Notes: generated from the sequence alone by a model not told the origin. Counted from the first letter of the stretch, positions 45,042-54,370 are shown. The stretch: DNA of 64,000 nucleotides from Rhodocytophaga aerolata (GCF_030503435.1 NZ_JAUKPO010000011.1:156281-220280), one strand, 5' to 3'. A program made the numbers and translations.

Positions 45042-46472
45042 ATGGAACAGATACAATTCACTCAAGCGGCCACAGTAACCGGAAAAGATTTACGTCAACT
45101 GGGTTATCCGGAAGGTAAAGTTATTGGCATGGCCTTGCAACTGATGGAAAAAATAGTTACCACTCAAACCCGGGAAGAAACCCTGCAACTCTTAAGTCTT
45201 TTACTTGCCCAACCGGCTGCCTATCTAGCACATGCCGAACTGAAAGACCTTGCCGAAGCCTTAATTCAAAAACCTTCAGATACACTTTCATTAGTCGCGC
45301 AAAAAGAGTATCAGATTTATGGAGCCGAAGCTATTGAAGCCGGGGCAGTCAAGCAAATGCAGGTAGCCATGAAACTACCCATCACCCTGGGGGGAGCCTT
45401 AATGCCCGATGCCCATCCTGGCTATGGCTTACCTATTGGCGGTGTACTAGCCACCAGAAATGCCGTCATTCCTTATGGAGTTGGGGTAGATATTGGTTGC
45501 CGTATGTGTATGACCTTATATGACCTGCCGGTTTCCCTGCTGGACGAGAAAAAAGAGGATTTTAAAAAATTGCTGCTTAATAACACCCAGTTTGGTACCG
45601 CTACCTTCAAAAAACCCCTGGACAACGCCATTTTTGAACGAAAAGAATTCTTGGAAATTGCTATCGTAAAAGGATTGAAAGACAAAGCCTATAAACAGAT
45701 CGGTTCTTCTGGTGGAGGAAACCATTTTGTAGAGTTTGGCATAGTAGAGCTTCTTTCTGCAGCGAATGAATTTGCCCTTCCGGCCGGACAATACCTGGCT
45801 GTACTTTCGCATTCTGGTTCCAGAGGTATGGGGGCTGCCATTGCAGCACATTATACCAAAGTAGCTATGGAAGCTTGCAAATTACCTCAGGAAGCCAAAC
45901 ACCTGGCCTGGTTAGATCTGGATTCAGAAGCTGGTGCTGAATACTGGCAGGCCATGAACCTGGCCGGAGACTATGCCTCTGCCTGCCATCATCAGATTCA
46001 TCAGCGGCTGGCGGTTGGCTTGAGAGCTACCCCGCTAACCATGATAGAAAATCACCATAACTTTGCCTGGAAAGAAAAAGATGCCACTGGGAATGAAATT
46101 ATTGTGCACCGGAAAGGGGCTACACCTGCCGGAAAAGGGGTACTAGGTATTATCCCAGGCTCCATGGCCTCTCCTGGATTTATTGTGCGGGGAAAAGGAG
46201 AACCTCAGGCATTAAACTCTGCTTCTCATGGAGCCGGAAGAGTATTATCCCGAACAAAAGCCAAAGAAACCTTGAATAAGAAAACGGTTGCTGCACATTT
46301 ACTGCAGGCTGGCGTAGAACTGCTAGGTTCCGGCCTGGACGAAGCACCAATGGTCTATAAAGATATTCACCAAGTAATGGCCTATCAACAAGACCTGGTA
46401 GACGTGCTAGGTACGTTTATGCCACGTATCGTACGAATGTGTGGGGATGAGAGATTCCAGGAGGTAGATTAG
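45042..46472 (+). CDS. rtcB: RtcB family RNA ligase
   Basis: 476 residues. Metal and catalytic motifs: DAHPGYGLPIGG (D123, H125), VGVDIGCRM (Cys153), SSGGGNHFVEFG, SHSGSRGMG, ENHHNFAW and SASHGAGR (the His that becomes guanylylated). RtcB joins RNA 2',3'-cyclic phosphate or 3'-phosphate ends to 5'-OH ends using GTP and Mn(II), in tRNA or rRNA repair. The first 100 residues are a helical N-terminal region. No archease or RtcA gene is nearby. A strong terminator follows immediately, so the transcript carries only rtcB. Its divergent neighbour is a WYL-type regulator, a role held by RtcR in E. coli. Confidence 0.94.
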   Translation: MEQIQFTQAATVTGKDLRQLGYPEGKVIGMALQLMEKIVTTQTREETLQLLSLLLAQPAAYLAHAELKDLAEALIQKPSDTLSLVAQKEYQIYGAEAIEAGAVKQMQVAMKLPITLGGALMPDAHPGYGLPIGGVLATRNAVIPYGVGVDIGCRMCMTLYDLPVSLLDEKKEDFKKLLLNNTQFGTATFKKPLDNAIFERKEFLEIAIVKGLKDKAYKQIGSSGGGNHFVEFGIVELLSAANEFALPAGQYLAVLSHSGSRGMGAAIAAHYTKVAMEACKLPQEAKHLAWLDLDSEAGAEYWQAMNLAGDYASACHHQIHQRLAVGLRATPLTMIENHHNFAWKEKDATGNEIIVHRKGATPAGKGVLGIIPGSMASPGFIVRGKGEPQALNSASHGAGRVLSRTKAKETLNKKTVAAHLLQAGVELLGSGLDEAPMVYKDIHQVMAYQQDLVDVLGTFMPRIVRMCGDERFQEVD

Positions 46473-46478
46473 CACACT

Positions 46479-46510
46479 AAAATAAAGCCACCTAGGTGGC
46501 TTTATTTTTA
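46479..46510 (+). terminator. Intrinsic terminator after rtcB
   Basis: A perfect 30-base palindrome (46479-46508), with core AAAGCCACCTAGGTGGCTTT ending in TTTTT. Confidence 0.88.
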
Positions 46511-46620
46511 CCAACTCTATTCAATAATTCCATTCCGGACAAACCCATTGCTCCATTATTTTGTTCTACTTTATACAGAGTCCATGTACCTCATGGCAGA
46601 CACTTAGAGATAGATAACCA

Positions 46621-49101
46621 ATGGAGAACAAACATAAAAAAATATATCAGATAACAGGACTAAGTTTACTAGTACTGGTATTGTCTTCCTTTATCATGAT
46701 TAGCGGCAACAACGAGCCGCTTGTTAAAAGGATTGAACAGTATTTGCAAAAGCTACGCACCGACTATAGTGCCGAGAAACTATACCTGCACCTGGACAAG
46801 CCCTATTATTCGGCTGGCGAAACCATCTGGCTGAAAGCCTATTTACAGGATGCTTCCCAGACAAAACCGGTGGCTGGCAGCCAGGTTATTTATGTAGACT
46901 TGATCAATGCAAGCGGTAAACCAGCTCAAAGAGTAGTATTAAAAGCGGAAGGAGGCAAAGCAGCCAGCAGCATCACCTTGCCCGACTCTTTGGCAAGCGG
47001 AAAATACCGCCTGACAGCTTACACCAATTGGATGCGTAACTTTGGAGAAGAGAATTTTTTCCATCAGGAAATCCAGATCTGGAACCCGGCAGACCAAGTG
47101 AAGGAAGAAACCACCAAAGCCACAGCCCAGCAAACAGTAGATCTACAATTTTTTCCGGAAGGCGGCGACCTGGTTACTGGTTTAGCTTCTAAGGTAGCAT
47201 TCAAAGCTATTAATCCGCAGGGGCAGGGTGTAGCCCTTCAGGGTACATTGTACGACCAGGATGGAAGCAAAGTACAGGCAGTAAAAAGCGCCCATCTGGG
47301 CATGGGAGCTTTTGAATTGACACCGGAACAGGGGAAACGGTATTTTCTCAAAGTACCTTTCAGCAATGGAACCGTCATAGACTATCCACTGCCAGCAACC
47401 AAAGCTCAAGGTTATATCTTAGCGGTAGACGAAGTTTCAGACAAAAACCAGATACGCATACACGTACAAACAAACGTACCAAATGCCAAGTCCTTGCTAC
47501 TGACTGGCATCTCCCAAAATCAATTACTTTATACGGAGTCCATTAACTGGCAAGGCAATCAATTGGCGGTGAACATACCAAAAGATAAGTTTCCGACCGG
47601 CATTGTCCGCTTTACCATAAGTGAACCTTCGGGCGAACCACTGGCTGAACGCTTAGCTTTTGTCAATCACCAGGACCAGCTACAACTGGCTATCAATACT
47701 AATCAACAAACCTATGGCACCCGTGAAAAAGTGACGATGGTGATTACAGCGAAAAATACTAAAGGCCAGCCAGTAGCAACTGATTTCTCCCTAGCGGTTA
47801 CAGATGACGAACTGGTTAGCCCGGCGGTTAATACCCCAGGTATTGTTTCGCACCTACTGCTCACTTCCGATCTGAAAGGCTATGTAGAAGAGCCCAATTA
47901 TTATTTCACTGACGTTTCAGCGGAGAAACAACAAGCATTACGTTACCTGATGATGACCCAGGGCTGGCGGCGGTTCGGATGGCAACAGATGCTGGACGGC
48001 CAATTGCCACAATTATCTTTCGCTAAAGAAACCGACCTGACTATCCGCGGCAAGTTGCTCACCAAGAAAGGTAAGCCTGTAGCCAATGGGGAAGTAATTC
48101 TCTACCTAAAAGATCAACACCAGACTTTTATTGTGGAAGAGACCAACGAACAAGGGGAGTTTGCTTTTGAAGGGTTCAATTTTTCAGATACCGTAAGTTT
48201 AGTGATACAAGGTACAGATGCCCGCGGCCGCAGAGATCAAGTGGAGGTAGTGATGGATGAAAAGAACTATATTCCGGCACAGCCACAAATACCTGTTCCT
48301 GGGGCGGATATGCTTCTGGCAAGCACCAGCAAAGAGTATATAACAGCCAGTTCTCAGCAGATTAACTCAATAGACGAATCTCAATCCCTAACATTGGGCG
48401 ATATTGTGTTGAAAGATATTGTGGTAGAAAGCAAAGCGCGTATCGAAGAACCTTTCCGTCTGCATAACCAGGCCGATGTGGTGCTGCGTGGCAACCAGCT
48501 GCCTGTGCCGCCCTCCGGTAATATTCTGGAAGTGTTGCAGGGAAGAGTAGCTGGTTTACAAATTCAGCGGAGAGGGTTTAACGATTTCCGGGCTACTATC
48601 CGCGGCCAAGGACAACCCTTGTATCTGATAGATGGAGTGCCGGTGGATGCTTCAGCGATGGGTGCCATCAGCGCCTTTGATGTAGACAGAATTGAGGTGA
48701 TAAAGAATGCAGCAGGTTCGGCTATTTATGGCGGAAGGGCCAGTGGCGGTGTAATTGCCGTGTATACCAAGCGGGGCGGCGATACCTATGAAGAGATAGA
48801 TGAAACCGGCAAGAAATTTATTATTATTCACCGGGCCGGAGGCTTTGCCAAAACACGTCAGTTTTACTCACCCAGGTATGATGGCACAGCCGATACCAAA
48901 CTGCCAGACCTGCGGACTACCCTTTACTGGAATCCAATTGTAAAAACAGATGCTAATGGAAAAGCGTTGATTAGCTTTTATACCGCCGACCGCACTACCA
49001 AATACAGAGCTATTCTGGAAGGTGTGTCTCCGGAAGGTACTCCTGGCCGTAGCGAATTTGTGTTTGGTGTAACAGACACCGGGCAGGCATCCGGTAAGTA
49101 A
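46621..49101 (+). CDS. MG2-domain protein with TonB-receptor plug
   Basis: 826 residues with an N-terminal signal or anchor (SLLVLVLSSFIMIS). Residues about 60-150 are an alpha-2-macroglobulin MG2-like domain (LHLDKPYYSAGETIWLKAYL), followed by further beta-sandwich domains. A carboxypeptidase-regulatory-like domain is at about 475-545 (IRGKLLTKKGKPVANGEVIL). A TonB-receptor plug is at about 635-720 (NILEVLQGRVAGLQIQ, LYLIDGVPVD, IEVIKNAAGSAIYGG). There is no beta-barrel: the protein ends about 100 residues after the plug. This architecture is widespread in Bacteroidota but unassigned, and a periplasmic or outer-membrane helper for nutrient or proteinase interactions is possible. Confidence 0.88.
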   Translation: MENKHKKIYQITGLSLLVLVLSSFIMISGNNEPLVKRIEQYLQKLRTDYSAEKLYLHLDKPYYSAGETIWLKAYLQDASQTKPVAGSQVIYVDLINASGKPAQRVVLKAEGGKAASSITLPDSLASGKYRLTAYTNWMRNFGEENFFHQEIQIWNPADQVKEETTKATAQQTVDLQFFPEGGDLVTGLASKVAFKAINPQGQGVALQGTLYDQDGSKVQAVKSAHLGMGAFELTPEQGKRYFLKVPFSNGTVIDYPLPATKAQGYILAVDEVSDKNQIRIHVQTNVPNAKSLLLTGISQNQLLYTESINWQGNQLAVNIPKDKFPTGIVRFTISEPSGEPLAERLAFVNHQDQLQLAINTNQQTYGTREKVTMVITAKNTKGQPVATDFSLAVTDDELVSPAVNTPGIVSHLLLTSDLKGYVEEPNYYFTDVSAEKQQALRYLMMTQGWRRFGWQQMLDGQLPQLSFAKETDLTIRGKLLTKKGKPVANGEVILYLKDQHQTFIVEETNEQGEFAFEGFNFSDTVSLVIQGTDARGRRDQVEVVMDEKNYIPAQPQIPVPGADMLLASTSKEYITASSQQINSIDESQSLTLGDIVLKDIVVESKARIEEPFRLHNQADVVLRGNQLPVPPSGNILEVLQGRVAGLQIQRRGFNDFRATIRGQGQPLYLIDGVPVDASAMGAISAFDVDRIEVIKNAAGSAIYGGRASGGVIAVYTKRGGDTYEEIDETGKKFIIIHRAGGFAKTRQFYSPRYDGTADTKLPDLRTTLYWNPIVKTDANGKALISFYTADRTTKYRAILEGVSPEGTPGRSEFVFGVTDTGQASGK

Positions 49102-49111
49102 CCTACCAGCG

Positions 49112-49154
49112 TATACAGAGAAAGGAGTTTTGAACAACTTCTTTTCTCTGTATA
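49112..49154. repeat. Inverted repeat after the MG2/plug gene
   Basis: TATACAGAGAAA (49112-49123) pairs with 49143-49154 around a 19-base loop. It is terminator-like in position but lacks a T tract. Confidence 0.45.
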
Positions 49155-49260
49155 GTTGATGCTTTTTGCAAACAAAGCAAACAAATTCTTAAATCTACTA
49201 TCTTTGTTCCGTAACAGCCAACAATGGATCAGAGATGGCATATGTAAACTTAACAATGGA

Positions 49261-49452
49261 ATGAAACAGTATCAGTATATAAATATTATTATCGTAGCTG
49301 CCCTGGTAATTTACCTGGCCTACCAGTTGTACCTGGATTTGAAGTTTGGAGATACAAACAATCTGGCCTTACGGATAGGATTACTGGTATTTGGTTTGGC
49401 CATTCTGGTATACAGAATTCTTCAGGTCAGAAAATTCAATAACAGGCAATAA
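49261..49452 (+). CDS. Small two-helix membrane protein
   Basis: 63 residues from the ATG at 49261 (MKQYQYINIIIVAAL). Two hydrophobic helices (about 6-24 and 34-52) are separated by a short acidic loop (LDLKFGDTN), with a basic tail (QVRKFNNRQ). An upstream in-frame ATG at 49156 would add 35 polar residues; I prefer the shorter form, which starts directly at the first helix. No known family. It is followed 45 bases later by another small membrane ORF on the same strand. Confidence 0.6.
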   Translation: MKQYQYINIIIVAALVIYLAYQLYLDLKFGDTNNLALRIGLLVFGLAILVYRILQVRKFNNRQ

Positions 49453-49497
49453 TTTGTGTGCATTCAGGCAAGTTTCATCATTTAAAAAATTTAACCT

Positions 49498-49614
49498 ATG
49501 AAAATTCATCCATCACAGCCGCCGAAAGATACAGGTTTCGCACCCATTGCTTTGTCTATGGCGGTTATTACAGGTATATTTCTAGCTTTTCAGAAAATAT
49601 ATTTTAGAAAGTAA
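49498..49614 (+). CDS. Very small single-helix membrane protein (38 aa)
   Basis: ATG at 49498, TAA at 49612-49614, 38 residues. A polar N-terminus (HPSQPPKDTGF) is followed by one hydrophobic helix (APIALSMAVITGIFLAF) and a basic end (QKIYFRK), the layout of a small inner-membrane protein. It follows the 63-residue membrane protein by 45 bases. No family known. The pattern could be chance, but the composition and position are gene-like. Confidence 0.45.
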   Translation: MKIHPSQPPKDTGFAPIALSMAVITGIFLAFQKIYFRK

Positions 49615-49674
49615 TAGATTTTTTTAACCTGCCAGGCTAGCTATATCCAGGAACAACAGGCAGATTGTTAAACA

Positions 49675-50919
49675 TCAATGCCAGTTTTTATCCGGCTGCT
49701 TTTTAAGCCGCCTGGCTGCATCAATTACATCCTGCAATTCTACCGGATCACTAAAGGGATTTTCATCCAGCGTGGTAACACGGTTGAGTTCTTTTTGCCA
49801 GCGACGCAGCTCTGCAATATAAGGCTCGCAAGGAATCCGCTTTAACTCATCGCCTTCTACAGAAATATCGCAAAGGCCATTATGTAGCCATTCTCCGGTG
49901 TGCCAGTCGGGCATATCTACCGCAGGAAAAAGACAAATGCCGTGCAAATCAATCCCAGCTTCTACGGCCGCCAATGATTCTTCCATCACATCCCGTAGCC
50001 AGTGCTCACGGCCTTCATTCATACCACTGGTCTCTCCAATAATCAGCGGGCGCTTGTACCGCTCCCAGACCAGGTGCAGCAAATCACATAATGGTTTTAT
50101 GCGGTCATCATCTGCAGGCAGCGCCTGGTGTGGACCATGTTCCCGGTATTCCATTTGCCCGAAAGAATAATTATTAGCCCCCACTATATCTAGTATCTCT
50201 GGAGAGCCGCCCAATTCGGGGTGTTCTTTTCCATATAAAACATCCCATGCTAAGAAAGTATCTACATAAGTTTCGTGCCAGGCGGCCTGCTGCTGGTCGG
50301 GCCGGTCTCTGGGGGCTACCACCTGAACCAGGGGGTCAATATGTACCATGCGTGCTTCTGGTATCAGTTCCCGTATAGCTTTTACTCCGGCAATGGCTGC
50401 TTTGCATAGCGCTAGGCGAAAACGGAAACGGTCTTCCTTTGTGTGAGTATAAGGGGCTACCCAACCCCATTCCCCACCGCAAAACGAAAAGAACGTAATT
50501 TCATTGATAGGTGTAAAAAAGTAAGGTCCATCCATCCGGGCAGCTACATAGCGGGCGGCTGCCTTACAATAAGCCGCATAACGGCTTGTAAAGGTATCTG
50601 TGAAAGGGTCCAGATCATCCGGATACCCATAATGGCAAAGATCCCAGATCGGTAGTATTTTGTGCTGCTTCATTGCCTCAATCATGGGATCTATCGGAGA
50701 GAAATCATATACCCCTTTATTGTCTACCAATGGCCATGGAATACCTTCTCTGGAAACAGCAATTCCCCACTCACGCAGCAGTTGATAATCTTTCCAGGCG
50801 AAGCGGTCATGTTGCGTTTCGGCAATAAGATTACGACGGTTTTTATCTTTCCACAAAAACGTAGAACATTCAAAACCAGAAATAAAGAAGGTAGGAAAAA
50901 TGCCAGCTCGTTGTACCAT
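49675..50919 (-). CDS. GH1-like beta-glycosidase (clan GH-A TIM barrel)
   Basis: 414 residues, no signal peptide. Features of retaining GH-A glycosidases: early FFISGFECSTF, SREGIPWPLV, acid/base Glu140 in TPINEITFF and nucleophile Glu296 in LIIGETSGM. The barrel strands between them (LPIWDLCHYGYP, VHIDPLV, DIVGANNYS) are in the expected order. It is similar to the GH1 family but shorter than typical 450-residue beta-glucosidases, and it may belong to a bacterial side branch annotated only as family 1 glycosylhydrolase. Probably cytoplasmic. Substrate not predictable. Monocistronic. Confidence 0.82.
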   Translation of the reverse strand: MVQRAGIFPTFFISGFECSTFLWKDKNRRNLIAETQHDRFAWKDYQLLREWGIAVSREGIPWPLVDNKGVYDFSPIDPMIEAMKQHKILPIWDLCHYGYPDDLDPFTDTFTSRYAAYCKAAARYVAARMDGPYFFTPINEITFFSFCGGEWGWVAPYTHTKEDRFRFRLALCKAAIAGVKAIRELIPEARMVHIDPLVQVVAPRDRPDQQQAAWHETYVDTFLAWDVLYGKEHPELGGSPEILDIVGANNYSFGQMEYREHGPHQALPADDDRIKPLCDLLHLVWERYKRPLIIGETSGMNEGREHWLRDVMEESLAAVEAGIDLHGICLFPAVDMPDWHTGEWLHNGLCDISVEGDELKRIPCEPYIAELRRWQKELNRVTTLDENPFSDPVELQDVIDAARRLKKQPDKNWH

Positions 50920-51127
50920 AGACTGATTTAAACTTGATATTTCTAAGATATGTTGTGACCAGGGAAGTTTCAGGCAGCCCTGGGTTTACGTTCAGAATAA
51001 ATCTACACTCAAGCTGATCAAGTTTTATAGCCCCAGCAGGATGGAAATAAATTTTCGCCAATCCTGAAAAACTCTTTAAAAAGCTGGTGTGTTGTGTACT
51101 AAATCTAAAAACTGTTTCACACTTGCC

Positions 51128-51742
51128 ATGGGTATCTATTCCAAGTATCTCTTTCCGAGATTAATGAATGCAGGCATGTCTGGCGAGCTGACTGGCTTTT
51201 ACCGGAAAGAGATTTTAACACATGCCAGAGGGAAGATACTGGAAATCGGATTTGGTACGGGCCTTAACTTGCCTTACTACCCGGCATCTGTGAAAAAGAT
51301 ACACACCATAGACGTAAATGCAGGTATGAACCTACTGGCGTTCAAGCATATGGAAAAATCTGCTATACAGGTAGAGTACCACATTGGCGATGCTAAGCAA
51401 TTACCCTTTGGCGATGCCTTTTTCGATACCGTTGTAAGTACCTGGACACTTTGCAGCATCAAAAACATCAGCAAAGCATTAGAAGAAATTTACCGTGTGT
51501 TGAAGCCGGAAGGTAAATTCCTGTTTGTAGAGCATGGATTGAGTAATGAAGCTCATATTCAAAAATGGCAACACGTTGTTACGCCTATTCAAAAAGTAAT
51601 GGCAGACGGATGCCATGTGAACCGGAATATAGAAACATTGATTCAAGGAGCCGGATTCAGGTTTGAAACACTTACCAAACAATATGCCAAGGGAGTTCCC
51701 AAAGTAGCTGGCTATCTTTACTACGGCATAGGCAGAAAGTAA
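51128..51742 (+). CDS. Class I SAM-dependent methyltransferase
   Basis: 204 residues from the ATG at 51128 (MGIYSKYLFPRLMNAGM); an ATG at 51089 would add 13 unlikely residues. SAM motif I is LEIGFGTGLNLPYYP, motif II HTIDVNAGM, and the later strand VVSTWTLCSIKNIS fits the UbiE/COQ5-type Methyltransf_11 family. The end GVPKVAGYLYYGIGRK resembles phospholipid or small-molecule methyltransferases. A second methyltransferase gene starts 93 bases downstream on the same strand. Confidence 0.9.
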   Translation: MGIYSKYLFPRLMNAGMSGELTGFYRKEILTHARGKILEIGFGTGLNLPYYPASVKKIHTIDVNAGMNLLAFKHMEKSAIQVEYHIGDAKQLPFGDAFFDTVVSTWTLCSIKNISKALEEIYRVLKPEGKFLFVEHGLSNEAHIQKWQHVVTPIQKVMADGCHVNRNIETLIQGAGFRFETLTKQYAKGVPKVAGYLYYGIGRK

Positions 51743-51834
51743 ATGACTAAGCCACCAAGCTATGCAACTTGCAGCAGAGGTTTGCCTGGTTTATTTTACT
51801 AACTCCTTATCAGTTAATCTGTTTACCTACCTAT

Positions 51835-52359
51835 ATGGACCTATCAGAAGCTATTAACCTTATCCGGTATGACGGTTTATTTCAGGAAAACAAGGCTGCC
51901 TGGGCAGATCTGGGGAGTGGCAGCGGCCTGTTTACTTACGCCTTAGCTTCCTTATTACCCACTGGCAGTGTGATTTATGCAGTAGATCAGCAGGCAGTTG
52001 TGCTTAGCCAGTTACCCAATCCAAAAAACACAGTTATCCGGCAGCAGCAGGCAAACTTCATTACGGATGAATTACAACTACCCCGCCTGGATGGTATCTT
52101 AATGGCAAACTCCCTGCATTTTGTGAAAGATAAAATAGCCTTGATTAAAAAACTAGGTGCCTATCTCAAAGAAAACTCCAGTTTTCTGATTGTAGAATAC
52201 GATACAGAGGTGGCAAACAGATGGGTTCCTTTTCCGGTAAGCTACCATAAATTAAAGCTACTTTTTGAAGAAGCAGGCTATACTCAGGTGATCAAGCTTC
52301 AGGAAAAACCTTCGCTCTATGGAAGGGCAAATTTATATGCAGTGTATGTTAGCAAATAA
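51835..52359 (+). CDS. Class I SAM-dependent methyltransferase
   Basis: 174 residues from the ATG at 51835 (MDLSEAINLIRYDGLF). Residues 28-45 hold SAM motif I (WADLGSGSGLFTYALA), then a motif-II acid in IYAVDQQ, and LPRLDGILMANSLHFV as motif IV. The C-terminal half has the usual beta-hairpin ending (ASLYGRANLYAVYV-like). It differs from the neighbouring methyltransferase and is not a copy of it. Substrate unknown; a paired transcript with the upstream gene is likely. Confidence 0.87.
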   Translation: MDLSEAINLIRYDGLFQENKAAWADLGSGSGLFTYALASLLPTGSVIYAVDQQAVVLSQLPNPKNTVIRQQQANFITDELQLPRLDGILMANSLHFVKDKIALIKKLGAYLKENSSFLIVEYDTEVANRWVPFPVSYHKLKLLFEEAGYTQVIKLQEKPSLYGRANLYAVYVSK

Positions 52360-52963
52360 TACTATCTGGCAATGAGCCTTACCCGGAATGTAGTAGATTC
52401 AGTAGTCTCTCAAACCATACTGCCTACAACTCTTAGTGAATTTGCCCAATTGTGTTTGTAAGATTAGCCTTGTTTTTAGCATTGGCCTTATACAAAACAG
52501 CCCTTATGTTTGCAACATGGAACAATTACTTCTGGCTGCCTCTATGATTTTAAGTTTTTCACTTCTCGTGGCTATCGTACATGACCTGGATCAAAGGGGT
52601 ATTTTGTAGAAAGAAAAAGCTCTGAGGGTTTATAACTCATATCGATATTTATTGTAGACTCATCATTCATAGGGTGCATGGCTAGCACCAACTGATATAA
52701 TTCACATCTCCAGTTTCTGATTTGCATGAACAGGGGTAGGTTAAACGCTGAGGTTATTTTGCTTGAATTTATACTCAATCAGCGTACAGCTGCAATGTCG
52801 GATAACATACCTTTACTGGCAACTTAGGTTGTTCAGTAAACCGTTTTTCGAATTCAAAAACGGCAGAGGCACTATTTTACAAAGACTAAAGAGCCTCTGA
52901 AACAGATCAGAGGCTCTTTTATTTATGGAAGATTCAATAGGTGCAGGGCTCTATGCTGAAGGG
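52360..52963. other. Intergenic region without recognised gene
   Basis: 600 bases. It contains a 30-codon hydrophobic ORF at 52517-52609 (+), too short to call, an inverted repeat at 52841-52863 (CCGTTTTT/AAAAACGG around GAATTC), and the terminator at 52889-52924. Nothing else seen. Confidence 0.4.
52889..52924. terminator. Bidirectional terminator
   Basis: AAGAGCCTCTGA (52889-52900) pairs with TCAGAGGCTCTT (52907-52918), followed by TTATTT on the plus strand. It lies after the pirin gene stop on the minus strand. Confidence 0.75.
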
Positions 52964-53836
52964 TTACCAGTTAAGGTGCTGGCTTTCTGCTACTGCCGAA
53001 ATGTGCCCCATTTTACCTTGCCTGAACTCCTGGTACAGCCGCCTGATATCTTCTTGCGTATCCCCGATAAATGGGCCATGAGAAACAATAGGATCGCCTT
53101 GCGGTTGCCCAGCATAGAGAATGACACGCGCTCCCTTGTCTGTAGCCTTTAGCTTCAATTCACTTTGACCTGGATCAGAAAGCCTATCCAACCAGCCAAC
53201 CTGATCTTGCACTAAGTGCTTTTCATCCTCTCCTACCTGCACACCTCCATCGATCACATATAAAAAGGTAGTATAAGAGGCAGGAATATTCTGCCGGGTA
53301 GTAATACCGGCTTGCAAGTGAATATCCGCTATAATTAGCGGAACATAATTTTCTATGGGAGAGGTAATACCGGCAAATGAGCCACTGTATACCTTTATTT
53401 CTACGCCACTCTCTGATACGGTTGGCACATGCGCCAAGGGCAGGTTCTGTACCCGCGGCTTTGCCCACCTGTCTTTTTTAGGAAGATTCAACCATAGTTG
53501 CAACAGCCGCAACCTGGCTTTTTTATCTATGGTTTCCGTATGGATGATGCCGCTTCCAGCTGTCATCAGTTGCAAGTCGCCCCCGGTCATCTGGTGAGCC
53601 GAATCTCCTATTTGTCCTTCTAGTAATAAGGAGACCGTTTCAAAACCTGCATGCGGGTGAGGTCCGCCAACAGGTTCTTCATCTTGCTTATCGAGCCAAT
53701 CGTCCATCAGCATGATAAAAGGGTCGCTTTCTGAAAAGTCTACCTGGATAACAGGCCTGGCCATATGGCCTGCTCCCAAAAATCCCTGCTGTGCGGGTGG
53801 TGTCTGTATAGTAACTAATTTTCTGCTTGTTGACAT
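52964..53836 (-). CDS. Pirin family protein (bicupin)
   Basis: 290 residues with two cupin folds. The N-terminal cupin carries the metal-binding pattern HPHAGFETVS (around 58-67) and HTETI near residue 101, the His/Glu ligands of pirins. The C-terminal cupin has lost them. Pirins bind iron, and some have quercetin 2,3-dioxygenase or regulatory activity. It is downstream of and co-directional with the DoxX gene, 44 bases away, under the HxlR operator region. A role in electrophile/quinone handling is inferred. Confidence 0.92.
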   Translation of the reverse strand: MSTSRKLVTIQTPPAQQGFLGAGHMARPVIQVDFSESDPFIMLMDDWLDKQDEEPVGGPHPHAGFETVSLLLEGQIGDSAHQMTGGDLQLMTAGSGIIHTETIDKKARLRLLQLWLNLPKKDRWAKPRVQNLPLAHVPTVSESGVEIKVYSGSFAGITSPIENYVPLIIADIHLQAGITTRQNIPASYTTFLYVIDGGVQVGEDEKHLVQDQVGWLDRLSDPGQSELKLKATDKGARVILYAGQPQGDPIVSHGPFIGDTQEDIRRLYQEFRQGKMGHISAVAESQHLNW

Positions 53837-53879
53837 ACTTTTTCCCCTTCTAATAAACGTAATTTTTCGTTGCGGATTA

Positions 53880-54302
53880 TCAATTGCTCACGTGACTAAT
53901 AGCTTTTGAGCTGGCAGGAGCTTTTATAAATCTGCCCCAGGCAACAAAAGCGGCAAGTAATCCTAGTGCAACAGTTATTCCTGCGCCGGCGTACTCCCCT
54001 TTTGAAATATGATAAAGAAAAGCGAGAACCATAATCGTAAAGAGGCCCAAAGCAGCGTAAGAAGTAAGTACAGGCTTAATGTTAAGAATACCCGGAAGTA
54101 GTAAGCCCGCTGCTCCCAGCAGTTCTGCGATTCCTATAAACCGGACAAGCGCTTCCGGAATCTCATTCGAAGCAGCTAATTCTTGTATAGGCGTAGTAAT
54201 TTTTGGAAGGCCTGCCATAATAAACATAGCTGCCAGAATAAGTTGTGCAATCCACAAACTAATATTCAATGCTTTGGATGTGTTTTTTGCTGTTGTTTCC
54301 AT
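53880..54302 (-). CDS. DoxX family membrane protein
   Basis: 140 residues with four transmembrane helices. DoxX signatures are LILAAMFIMAGLPKI and RFIGIAELLGAAGLLLPG. Members are quinone-related or thiol-related membrane proteins of uncertain biochemical role, often in clusters controlled by HxlR or TetR regulators sensing electrophiles. It heads the DoxX-pirin transcript, with a -7 box 34 bases upstream, next to the shared operator array. Confidence 0.9.
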   Translation of the reverse strand: METTAKNTSKALNISLWIAQLILAAMFIMAGLPKITTPIQELAASNEIPEALVRFIGIAELLGAAGLLLPGILNIKPVLTSYAALGLFTIMVLAFLYHISKGEYAGAGITVALGLLAAFVAWGRFIKAPASSKAISHVSN

Positions 54303-54335
54303 AGTAATAATTGATCTACTGTTTTAATACCTATA

Positions 54336-54343
54336 CAAAATTA
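54336..54343 (-). promoter_or_regulatory. -7 box of DoxX-pirin
   Basis: The minus strand reads TAATTTTG (TAnnTTTG), 34 bases before the DoxX ATG. The operator array covers its upstream region. Confidence 0.5.
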
Positions 54344-54345
54344 GC

Positions 54346-54353
54346 TATATTTG
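54346..54353 (+). promoter_or_regulatory. -7 box of the hxlR-like gene
   Basis: The plus strand reads TATATTTG, placing the transcription start near 54360, so the operator array lies in the 5' untranslated region. The two divergent -7 boxes are only two bases apart. Confidence 0.5.
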
Positions 54354-54370
54354 CTTACTGAAATATAGTA

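Noticed and set aside
52517..52609. 30-codon hydrophobic ORF
   Set aside because: One helix-like stretch only, no neighbour in an operon; too short to separate from chance.
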